Shown here: one piece after another, positions 21,071-31,085 of the stretch
Numbering within the stretch: position 1 is the stretch's first letter
Layout of the letters: each line of letters starts with the position of its first letter
Source: Lantana camara
Taxonomy: Eukaryota; Streptophyta; Magnoliopsida; Lamiales; Verbenaceae
Length of the DNA: 64,000 nt
Assembly (NCBI GenBank): GCA_037501455.1
Contig: CM074857.1
Span: forward strand, 103,263,501 to 103,327,500
Direction: 5' to 3'
Program-made: the position numbers and the translations under genes
Notes under the pieces: model-generated
Databases searched by the model: none
What the model was told of the DNA's origin: nothing
What the model saw: only the letters and a program-made list of their open reading frames with translations

Positions 21071-23935
21071 TCACTGGGCCGGAGCGTTGGGCTCGGGAGG
21101 TGCAGTCGAAAGGGGAACTGGAGCCAACACGTTAGCATCGGAAGTTTGGGCCTCACCGGGTTCCTCAGCATCCAGGACATCCATGACAGTACCCTCATCT
21201 TCTATCAGGAGAGGCTCGGGATCTACCCTGTTGGCAGCGATGAACTCCCTTTGGAGTGTTTCTACCAATTCCTGATATTCAGGCTCCGCTAGATTATCCG
21301 TGGGATCCTCCTCCTGGACCATGGGCTCGCAGTTCTCGTCAAGGTCCATACGCAGACGAACGTCAGATCGAGCGCTTTCCGGGGCCAGTCCCAACCTCAC
21401 CATTTGCCCAATCGCTTTATGGAAGAAGCGTCGAGCATTATCGAAGCACTGAATGTTGGCCGCGAACACAAAGGCCTTAGAGCGCACGAACTTCTTCACC
21501 GCCTCCCAAGATACCCTCGCCTCCAAGCCCTGTATTTTGCCCTGCAAATCAGCGAGGGACTTGTTGGCGGCCTCGTTCTGGCGAGTGCTCTCCGCTAACT
21601 GCTCACCCAGTTCCTCATTTTGAGCCCTCAGCTGGTCTCGTTCCTCCTTCATTTTCTTGTGACGCTCATCAAGGGTAAGATAGGCCTCGTCCGTCTTTCG
21701 AAGGTTCTCCCTCGCCTGGTCCAAATCACGTTGGGCTGCAGCTAGTTGAGCGTGGAGGTTGTTGTTATCCTCTTGCAATTGAACCGGGTCAGAGACGCGC
21801 AGCAGTTTCTTGTATTTGGCCTTATGACTGGAGTATGCTTGCGCTCGACCCTGCAAGTTCTTCAGTCTTGGGATTACCTCCTGAGAAACATTAAGCGAGG
21901 GTCATAATTCGAGCGTGGAAAAAGAAAGGAAAATGTGGTAATAGGGAATACGCACGTACCGTCATAAGAACGTGGCATGCATCATCAGCAACGCGAGCGG
22001 CATCATGATTGTTCAACTTGTCATGGTCGCCGGAAAATTGGAGTTTCCCAACGATGTCGGAGACAAGGTTGACGGAGTAAGCGTTCTTTTTTAAGAGCAC
22101 GGGGCCCTCAGTCCGCTGCCGCTTGTAACGGGAGTCACCCTTGCAGCCTATCTTCCAGAATTCTTCATCCTCGGAAGACGAAGTGTCACTGCCCTCGCCT
22201 CGGTGGCCCACGACCACCTCTTTCCCCTTGCCGGAAATAGGAAGGGAATCCGGCATCCTTTTCCTCTTGCCAGGACGGTCAGCCCGGAGGGTTTCATGGA
22301 TACGAACAGGCTCCCCCGAGCGATTCCGGGATCCGCTCGAACTCAGAGAGATTGGGCCCACGGGGGCCACCGGCGGAGGAGTGGCCTCGTTGGCACCCTC
22401 CAGTGTTAGATCCTCAATGGGGCCCGTGGGAGGAGCCATATTCCCCGCTCCCCCTCGAGCATTTCCTTGTCCTCGGCCCGCTGCTCGGCGGTTTACCCTC
22501 GCCCTCGGAGGGCGGTTCTGCTGCGGTTGCTGTTGTTGAGGATCGACCGCTGGGCCTTGGGCACCCAACATACGAGAAAGGGCTTCAGCATTCATGCCTC
22601 TAGAGAGAATTTGGATGCCTGCAAGTGAAGGGAAACGAGCGTCAGATGATTGATGATTTGAATCGAGTAAACAAGAGAACATTGGTAACTGTAAGTCAGA
22701 AAGTTATTCTAAAAGTTAGAGATGTTAGTTCCTAGAATCTAACCGTCGAGGGTCATGATGTCAGTAGGAGGGTTGAGTATCATGTCAGGGGGGCAAGATA
22801 ATCCATATCGGAACAACACCCCTTCATTCTTCACCAATGTCTCCGCTTTAATCCACTTCTTTTCAGCCCTCATCTCGAGGGCTAATCCCATCGCCCACTC
22901 TTCAAAATCCTTGTTCCTCATCCTCTCCCTAATCAATGGACCCTCGCCATGAATCATCCATTGACGGTGAACCCCAAAAATTCCCCCGGGAGCCCCCACG
23001 AAAAAGTATTTCTCCTTCCAATGCTCGCCATACGAGGTAGATGGGGAATCTATCATCTTGAAGCCTGATTTTGCCTGAGCGTAGTAAAATCCATCTGTAG
23101 GCGACGAGCGTGGCGAGCGGGCTACTTGGATTAAGCTGTCAAAATTGATTATCGAGGGTGCTTTGCCCAGGGCCCTCATCATTATTATGAACGCGTTGAT
23201 TAGGGCTATGCCGTTGGGAAGAATTTGTGAAGGGCAAAGCCCTAGATGATGGTAAATGATGACGGCATCGTGAGCGATTGGAAACCTCAGACCGCCAGCA
23301 AGAACTGCGTCCCAGTAGACCGCCATCATCCCAGGCGGTGGTCGATTGGCCCTTTCCCCCTCCTCAGGAAGTCTCATGGGGAACACAACTTCATCCCAAT
23401 ACGCTTTCGCCCTCAGCTCCTCCAAATCACCGAGGGTCAGGATACTCTCAATCTCATCCGGAGGCCTGTCAGTTTGATGGCGGTTGTCTTGCCTTACTCG
23501 AGTGACAGGCTCCTTGCCCCTCCTCTGACGCCTTCTGGAGGGTTCAGCCTCGAATGGACGCCCGGATGGACCCGCTTCACCCTCGGGAGCCGCCATGGCC
23601 ACTGTGATCCTATGATCTTGAGGTCTCACGGCGCTATTCAGGACAGGGAATACTCTTTCCCCTTGCCTCTGCATCTCCATTACATTGTCCATCTCCTCAA
23701 AGAGGTCATCCGTCTCACCGGGAACACGCTCGTTCATCCCTTGAACAGCAGCGTTCACCTCTTCCTCCCCGGCGTTAACTGGGGCTTGGGCCACCGATAT
23801 CGCCATGGGAATAACTTCACCTGGGTGCGCCCTAATTAAAGGAACAGCTACGGGAACGTCGCCGTGAGGGGAGGAACTCCCCACTGACATCTCTTCAATC
23901 TCCCGTACATAGTCATCGGCTTGATTTCCGGCCAT
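21071..23935 (-). CDS. Antisense spliced gene of D (886 aa, three exons)
   Basis: Three minus-strand open stretches join in frame if two introns are removed: exon 1 23935-22744, intron 22743-22619 (GTTAGA...CTTGCAG), exon 2 22618-21960, intron 21959-21881 (GTACGT...TCTCAG), exon 3 21880-21071. Exon phases (1192, 659, 810 nt) fit exactly. Exon 1 holds a domain, about residues 165-380 (GGLRFPIAHD, LGLCPSQILPNG), of the type found in plant proteins annotated as putative gypsy-type transposon (Transposase_28-like). Exon 2 is basic and low-complexity, with a glutamine run and possible nuclear signals (GKRKRMP, YKRQR). Exon 3 has a long coiled coil (about 650-735) and an acidic C terminus. Antisense genes between pol and the 3' LTR are known in Tat elements such as Grande; function is unclear. 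The first ATG is at 23935. The splice sites are my inference from the sequence. Confidence 0.8.
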
Positions 23936-24218
23936 GGTCAGTTTTCAATTTTTTTGGAAACGGGATTTCTAACAGAGAGCTTAAAGGGGGATAAACTTTC
24001 AGAAACAAATTCAGTGGTGGATAGTGGGTCTTCCCTCAAGGGTTTATCTCACACAACCTAAAACTAATGTTAGTACGGGGAAAATAAGAAGAAGAATCAG
24101 GAATTTTTTACCTAAGATGTGGAGAAGAAGAAATTCGCCGGAGCAAAGGACTCTTGCTATGGATATGCTTGAAAGAAGTCTGAATGCGTGAAAAAGCTTC
24201 CAAGGCCCTGCAAACCCT

Positions 24219-24226
24219 TATTTATA
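24219..24226 (-). promoter_or_regulatory. TATA box for the antisense gene
   Basis: On the minus strand CCCCTATAAATAAGGG spans 24230-24215, a good plant TATA box. It predicts transcript starts near 24190 and a 5' leader of about 250 bases before the ATG at 23935. About 290 bases between it and the 3' LTR are available for upstream control. Confidence 0.6.
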
Positions 24227-24509
24227 GGGGAGATGGAGCATGGATTAGGGTTGAAAATTCAAAAATGCAATCATTTCCCGCCTGGGAAACCCCCCACTTT
24301 TGGTAACCGCCTCACGTCTCCCGGAGTCCACGCGCCCACGTTCCCACTCTGCATTAAGTGCGGACTTGACAGCATTTAATGCGATGTCAGTTTGTGTCCG
24401 TTACAGAAGGCCAGCAGTCTCCTCGAGGGTAATCTCTCGTCCCTCGGATGTTTGAAATTCAGGACTCCTCCCTTATAAATTCTACAGTACGCTCGAAGCG
24501 ATACTACAG

Positions 24510-24525
24510 AATTTGGGGGGCAAAA
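24510..24525 (+). other. Polypurine tract of D
   Basis: AATTTGGGGGGCAAAA directly before the 3' LTR, the plus-strand primer. Confidence 0.85.
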
Positions 24526-25361
24526 TGATGAGGCCTAAAAATCATTCTCAAATCAGAGCCGTCCACGTGGCAACACACTGCTAACCAGAGCCCTGGCGCT
24601 CGCCTTAATGGGCTCATGGGCCTTCCACTCGCTCGATTGCCAGTTAGTGTTATCCGTCAGTCAGCGGGTGACCCTTCAGATCAAGGGTCGTAACCAACGG
24701 GTTTGACGCTCGCATCGCGGCCCTCATGGTTATCCTTCTCAGGGAAGCGTCCACATGGGGGCCCCACTAGTACGCTCGGTATTTCGACGCTCAAGGGTCA
24801 TATACCGCGAGGAGACCATCCATACATTCTTCGAGCGTCACCAACGCTCGGGCGTATCCATACCCCGTTTCGTTGGATCCGAACCTCGGCAGAAAGGATC
24901 TTAGGTCCGTCTCCCGCGTCGCCCTCGTCAACAACCTCTGACACAAAGGTACTGTGTACCGGGCACCTGACACGCCGTCACCCTTTTCAGGGATGTCATT
25001 CTCACCCCACCAAGAGCTGACGCGTGTTAGGGCAACACAGGTTTGGGACCACATGGTCAATTTACCCCTCTACCCCCATCCCTAACATATAAATAGGAGA
25101 GGATCCATGCATTCTCTCCCAAGTGATCATCTGCATAAAAACCATACACACTGTTCTGGGCATTTTCCACGGAATTCCTAAAGCTTTCCTCTCACCACAG
25201 TAACACTACCTTGGTAGCTTGCACTCTTGGTGTTATCCTAGCTGGAAGAACCCACGCTCAAAAGGAAACCCAGATCCTGAGGCTCCTTCGCCTGTGATGG
25301 TCTTTCCCTTTTTATACAAATTCTAAAGTGTTGTTGCATTAGGAAACCCAGATTTCTTGCA
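24526..25361 (+). repeat. 3' LTR of D
   Basis: 836 bp, the same length as the 5' LTR with one visible mismatch. It is followed by the target duplication TCACC. Confidence 0.95.
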
Positions 25362-25366
25362 TCACC

Positions 25367-27070
25367 TCCCGAGAACCCGATACCCGATCTCCTCGTGAAA
25401 CCGGCAGAGCTTCCCTGCAATAACCCCAGAGAAACCCTCAGAGTGTGGGCTCCAAAAGTATTTCTCTAAATACTTAGAGAAAATAAAACTTTAAACTAGA
25501 AAACCCTTTTCAGGGTTTAAGGCGTTTTATATATAAACACCTAATTAAAATTAATCTCAAAATAAATCGGAATTAACTAGGAGAAAAGGGATATGGTTTC
25601 AAAACCAAAATTTGAGCCAAAACCTCTCCCAAAAGTTGTGAAAAAATGAAGTGCCAAGGCCCCTTAGGGGAAAAACAGAGGGTAAAATAGTAATTTCACA
25701 TCCCACTTACGTAGCCAACTTGCATGCAAATTTCGAGGTGACCACGTTGTAGCTCTCATCACCACGAGTCCAACGATCTGACCCTCCACGCGCCCTCACG
25801 CGCGGCCAGAAGGTGGCGTGTGTGTTACACAGGCGCTACCTAGGGCTTCTGTGCTGACGTGTCTGCTGCGTTGGCACTGAGTCAGCACCACCTCACCCCA
25901 TTCGCTGACGTGGCCTGACATGTCAGCTGCCACGTCAGCATGCCACATCATCTAATTTTCTTTTTTTCTCAAAATAAAATTTCGGGCATTTCCAACACTT
26001 TGGAACTGATTTATTTTCTTAAAATAAATCCCTTGGCTATTTTCAAACACTTTGAAAATTTATTTCTTTCTTTCCTTTTAATGTTTTATCTTCGGGTTTT
26101 CGATTGGGGCTTGCAGGGGGACTTGCAGGACTAATTAATTTTAGCTCCAAACGGGTTAATATATTATCATCTCATGATAATAATTAATTACCGTTTAACA
26201 ATATTTAATTCCACTAAATACATATTGTTACACTCTAAAATTAATTAAATTATTCACAAATTTCTTGATCTAGAATAATTTTGTATTTTACTCCTCCATG
26301 TAGATATCCATGAAAAATAAATTAATACTACTATCATTTATTTTTCTAATTTATTTTTCACTTCTAATCTGAAATCTTCTGATTCGCCTTAAGTTTAAAT
26401 CTCTTGTACGTGAAACACATTCAACATACAACTTCAGTGACGCATCACAAGAAGTACTTTGGCCAAAGTTTTAATTCGAACTTTGCAAATCCATTTCAGG
26501 AATACCTTTTAACTTTCCAGCAAAGCCACAGATTCCTCGATCAATATTTCTCTTTAGCACGTTTTATGTAATCACTGAACGTACAAAGGTTTCGGTCATT
26601 CGATATCGAGACCTCACTTATGAGCAAGTTACAATGATTAACACTACATGCCTAAAATCGAAATACTACCAGGATTAAGAGTTCAATGCTCCATAAGATT
26701 GGTTCATTTTAGATAGTAGTTTAAAATGAACTATCTTAGTGGTCTAGTTCGATGTTTCCAATTCTATTGAAAATCATCAATGTGTTATAACGGGAAACTC
26801 CATTTCCCTATGACGAAAGACTAGTCATCTTATACAACACATTATAGTCTCGATAAGAACTTATTCTTATTTTACCGACTAGAACTTTAGTAACACGTGA
26901 TTTCGATATCCAAAGTCCTTTCCTATGAAACACATTTCATATAAGAATATCATCACACGTTATTAATTATGTTAATATACTCATAACTTGCAATAATTTC
27001 AGTTTTATTAATCCAACAAAATACGAAATATTTACAAAGAAATTGGATTTTCAGGGCACTAATCCCGACA
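25367..27070 (-). repeat. 3' LTR of E, main part
   Basis: It continues the LTR interrupted at 12930; the joined LTR is about 1990 bp. It ends on the plus strand with CCCGACA before the polypurine tract. It carries a cluster of TGACG/ACGT motifs at 25855-25937. No coding capacity. Confidence 0.88.
25855..25937 (-). promoter_or_regulatory. TGACG/ACGT motif cluster in the LTR of E
   Basis: TGACGTG at 25855, TGAGTCA at 25878, TGACGTGGC at 25906 and GCCACGTCA at 25929 fall within 83 bp. These resemble bZIP sites (as-1, GCN4-like and ABRE types) used in stress responses of plant genes. Regulatory use in E is inferred. Confidence 0.55.
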
Positions 27071-27085
27071 ATCTCCCACTTGCCC
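27071..27085 (-). other. Polypurine tract of E
   Basis: The minus strand reads TTAGGGCAAGTGGGAGAT into the LTR start TGTCGGG, the usual polypurine tract of this Copia group. Confidence 0.85.
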
Positions 27086-28156
27086 TAAATCCAATTGGCT
27101 GCACATCTAAGGCCCATCCCTTCTACATGAGTATTAAAACTCTTTTGCGCCAAATTCTTAGTGAAGGGATCTGCCAGATTATTTACCGAGTCAATCTTTG
27201 CTACAACCACTTATCCACGTTCCACATAATCTCGAATAATGTGGAACTTTCTCTCGATGTGCTTTGCACGTTTATGACTTCGAGGTTCCTTGGAGTTGGC
27301 CACCGCCCTAACATTGTCGCAGTACAATGTGATCAGTGTAAGTCCATCTTTGGTGACTTCTAAATCTATCAGGAAATTTCGAAACTAATACGCTTCTTTG
27401 GCTGCTTCCGAAGCTGCCACTATTCGGCTTCCATGGTGGAGTCAACAATACAAGTTTGCTTAACACTCCTCCAACTTACGGCTGCTCCTCCCAGAGTAAA
27501 CACGTACCCAGACGTCGAACGTCTAGAATCTAGGTCAGATTGGAAAATCTGAATTTGTGTATCCTATAGGAATAAGCTCATCACTGCGATAAATTAACAT
27601 ATAATCTCGAGTTCTTCTCAAGTACTTCAATATATGCTTTACAGCTATCCAATGTTGGGGTCCAGGGTTTGACTGATATCTGCTGACAATACCTACAACA
27701 TAACAGATATCTGGCCTTGTACATAACATGGCATATATGAGGCTTCCTACTGCCGAAGCATACGAAACATTTTTCATTTCCTCTGTCTCTTCAGCTGTCT
27801 TGGGACACTGATCTCGAGACAGATGAACTCTATTTCGGAAAGGTAATGAACCTTTCTTAGAGTCATCCATATTATATCTTGTCAACATCTTATCTATATA
27901 TGCTGCTTGTGATAAACCAATCATCTTATTTTTCCAATCACAACAAAGTTTGATCCCTAAAATATAACTGGCCTCACCTAGGTCTTTCATGTCAAACTGA
28001 TTTGACAACTAAATCTTGACTGCTGACAATACTCCTATGTCATTCCCAATGAGCAAAATATTGTCTACGTATAAAACTAAAAATGTTACAACACTACTCT
28101 GATGTCTTTTGTACACACATGGTCCATCAGGAAACTGTATAAATCCAAAGGATTCA
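27086..28156 (-). pseudogene. pol pseudogene of E: RT end and RNase H
   Basis: The minus strand carries the second half of Copia reverse transcriptase and RNase H. The RT active site at 28071-28060 reads YVDN instead of YVDD. Next come LSNQFDMKDLGEASYILGIKL, broken by a stop just upstream of the QFDMKD stretch, and then SYASAVGSLIYAMLCTRPD (28008-27535). RNase H (about 27534-27086) is interrupted by stops, though YCDNVRAVA, EPRSHKRAKHIERK and NNLADPFTKNLA remain readable. Element F splits this from the N-terminal half at 39849. Confidence 0.8.
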
Positions 28157-29286
28157 TGATAGTATGCATAAAATATATAAAAATCTCTTTCTTTTCCCCC
28201 TGAATTGGATTAGATTGCTACTTAATTTGCTTTTATTTAGCTTTTGCAGAAATATGTTGATAAATGAGGGATTTGGCAGAATCATGAAGAAAAAGATGCT
28301 AAGTGTTGAAAATGCCTGAGCCATGACCCCAATGCATGATCATCCCTAAGGCTAATGCACGTAAAGCAGACCATGGTCAACAAGTACGGTTGACTCCTCT
28401 TGTTGGGACAGGTGACACATGCAACAACTTGCTAACATGGCTGATATGCAAGAAGATTGATCCTGTATTTTTGAGTTTCAAGAGTCCTAATCATGTTTTT
28501 GGGGACTTGTAAAAAGTTATTTTGTCCCCCCTTGATCATTGTAATTGATAGACTTAAGGATATTTTATTTAAGCTAGTTAAATGGGGGGTGGGGGGGGGG
28601 GGGGAGGGGGGGAGAAAAAGGAGACTTTAGAGAAGATTCAGAAAAAAACTAGGAAATAGCAGCAGCTAGCAGCAAAAACAACGAGGGATTTCTTCCTCAA
28701 AATTGTGATCCTTTCTGGACTTGAAGTATTTTAGTTTTGGTTTTTCTTTTACGTTTTATAGTTCAGCTTATGATCAAAATATCTACTGTCCATTTTGCAT
28801 GATGATCCGTGGCTGAATATTTCTGTCTTAGTTAGGTTGTATCTTTACTCCTTGCCAACATTTATGAGATCTAAGTGAATGAATGCGAATCTAATCCAAG
28901 GTATTTATGCATGCTTTGAACGTATTTATATGAGTTGTTTTCGAATCATCATTTTGATCAATCGATGCCTAGATGATAACTCGATAAGGTTATACTGATA
29001 CTTGATACGTAATAGTCTTGTAAAGGTATACAAGAATCACACATCATTGAGAGTTTACCACCATGTTTACTCAATAAAATGATGAGGCATGCGTAATATG
29101 ATTTCATAAGTCCAAGCTTCTTGAGATTTTGGATCATGATTAGTGTCCTTTTGGTGCTCAATGCTATCATATAGTTAAATCCTAGATACTTGTTCGCGGG
29201 ACTGCTATGTGGTAAGAATTTAATTAAAGAGCTTCTCTTAATTAAGTTAAAAATAAGAAAGGATGATATAGATAAGCTTCTTGTCA
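28157..29286 (+). repeat. 5' LTR of F, 3' end deleted
   Basis: It matches the 3' LTR from TGATAGTATG up to CTTCTTGTC, then jumps to the primer site. The stretch equivalent to about 39499-39841 is absent. Confidence 0.9.
28584..28614 (+). repeat. Guanine-rich tract in the 5' LTR of F
   Basis: A run of about 31 bases that is almost all G. The same place in the 3' LTR (38816-38824) has only nine G. It may be slippage or sequencing uncertainty. Confidence 0.85.
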
Positions 29287-29291
29287 AATTT

Positions 29292-29309
29292 TGGCGCCGT
29301 TGTCGGGGA
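29292..29309 (+). other. Primer-binding site of F
   Basis: TGGCGCCGTTGTCGGGGA, of the tRNA-Asp type used by Athila elements. Confidence 0.85.
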
Positions 29310-29337
29310 CTAGGCTAAACTGTTTTGTATTCTTTGT

Positions 29338-31085
29338 ATGACTAGGTCAGAACGTTCGAAGAAACTAATCCCATATGATCCAGAAATTGAGAAGACATTA
29401 AGACAAATCAGGAAGGAAAATATATTGAGAAGGTTGCAGACAGGAACCAGTGATTTTCTGGAAACAGATCCTTTCCCCTGTTTGGTTAGATTATTTACTG
29501 CTACAGATAAAGGAAGCACAAGCGGTGGTCATCCCTTAAGCATGGCTGCGCAGGATCAGACACTTAGACAATTAGCTGCACCGCCTATAGCCCAGGAGCC
29601 ATTATGCATAACTTTGCCTACTTTAAATACTAATTTTGAGTTAAAATCTGGTTTAATCCATTTACTTCCCACTTTCAGAGGCAAAGAAAATGAAGATCCA
29701 AATCAACATCTTAAGGAATTCCATGTGGTTTGTTCCAGCATGAGGCCAAATGGAGTAACAGAAGAACATATCAAGCTGAGAGCATTTCCATTCTCTCTGG
29801 CTGATGATGCAAAAGAATGGCTGTATTATCTACCACCAGGATCAATTACAACGTGGACAGCCATGGCCTCAGCCTTTCTAGAAAAATTCTTCCCAACATC
29901 CAGAGTTGTATCAACAAGGAGAGAAATAGTTTCTGTAAAGCAAAAGGAGTCTGAAACTCTCCATGATTATTGGGAAAGATTTAAGAAATTATTGGCTAGA
30001 TGTCCACAGCATGGACATACAGAACAACCTTGATCCAGTATTTTTATGAAGGATTAATTCCAATGGAGAGGAGGATGATGGATGCAGCGAGTGGTGGCGC
30101 GATTGTTAATAAGACACCTAATGAGGCTAGGCAATTAATTTCAACTATGGCTGCTAATTCTCAGCAGTTTGGAAATAATCAAAATGTCTCAAGGAAAGTA
30201 AATGAGGTAAACTCTACTCTGATTGAAAGTCAATTAAATAAATTAACAACTTTGGTGCAGAATTTAGCTGTGGCAAACTCGACACCATCTTTGGTTTGTG
30301 GAATATGTACCAGCCCAGATCATCATACAGATCTATGCCCAACACTGCAAGTAAAGGGAACCGAAAATGTGAGTGCAATGGGAGGAGGTTTTCAACAAAG
30401 AAAGTATGATCCGTATTCAAACACATATAATCCTGGATGGAAGGATCATCCTAATTTCAGTTATGCGCAAAGGCCTCAATTGTTTCAAGGGCAACAAAAT
30501 TTTCAGTCAAGACCCCCCGTACAAAGACCACCTCAAAACTTCCAGCCACCTCAGAACTTTCAGCCACATCAGAACTTTCAGCCACATCAATCAAATTTTC
30601 AACAACCTTCAAGTTCTAATTCAGGTACTTCTTTAGAAGATATGTTTAAAACCTTTATGACTAACAATCAACAATTTCAGCAGGAAACGAGGGCAAATAT
30701 GCAGCAGTTCCAGTCCACCATTCAAAATTTGGAAAACCAATTGGGACAGCTAGCAACTTCAGTTAGTAGGCTTGAAAATAAAGGAAAGTTGCCATCCCAA
30801 ACGATCGATCCAAGGCAGAATGCTAGTGCTGTCACTTTAAGGAGTGGGAAGGAAGTCGAATTGCCTGTAAAGAAGCAAAAAGTAGGACAAAGTAAGGGAG
30901 AAACAGAGCAAAACAGAGTAGATGTTGATATTGATGCAGATTCAGTAGGCAAGGGCGTAAGCCGTGATCATAGCTTAGAGACAGAACAAGAAGCAGAACC
31001 TACTGCACTGCCTGAACCTATGGTAATCTCACCACCATTTCCTCAAAGGTTAACCTCCATGAGGAAGGCCAAGGAAGAGAAATAA
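29338..31085 (+). pseudogene. gag pseudogene of F
   Basis: It starts MTRSERSKKL and holds a retrotransposon Gag domain (LLPTFRGKENEDPNQHLKEF, AKEWLYYLPPGSI, LEKFFPTSRV) up to about 30030, where the frame shifts. The next frame continues TLIQYFYEGLIPMERRMMDA and carries a CCHC knuckle CGICTSPDHHTDLC. A repeated glutamine-rich block follows (four PPQNFQ/PHQNFQ repeats, 30530-30590), then a coiled-coil-like stretch. A stop at 31083-31085 ends this frame; in intact relatives Gag and Pol are continuous. One frameshift plus one stop make it a pseudogene. Confidence 0.88.

Larger units (their letters stand above)
12931..25361 (+). mobile_element. Tat-lineage Gypsy element D, apparently complete
   Basis: A 12.4-kb element with two 836-bp LTRs, primer-binding site, one uninterrupted gag-pol, a long 3' region with an antisense gene, and a polypurine tract. 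The direct duplication TCACC at 12926-12930 and 25362-25366 marks the target, inside the LTR of E. I see one mismatch between the LTRs (C at about 13091, T at about 24686), so insertion is recent. Assignment to Tat (Retand-like) rests on the second RNase H, the TGGCGCCGT primer site and the antisense 3' gene. Confidence 0.95.

Noticed and set aside
22141..22539. Plus-strand open frames opposite the antisense gene of D (also 23246-23839 and others)
   Set aside because: Shadows of the GC-rich antisense exons; no domain, and they lack continuity across the introns.
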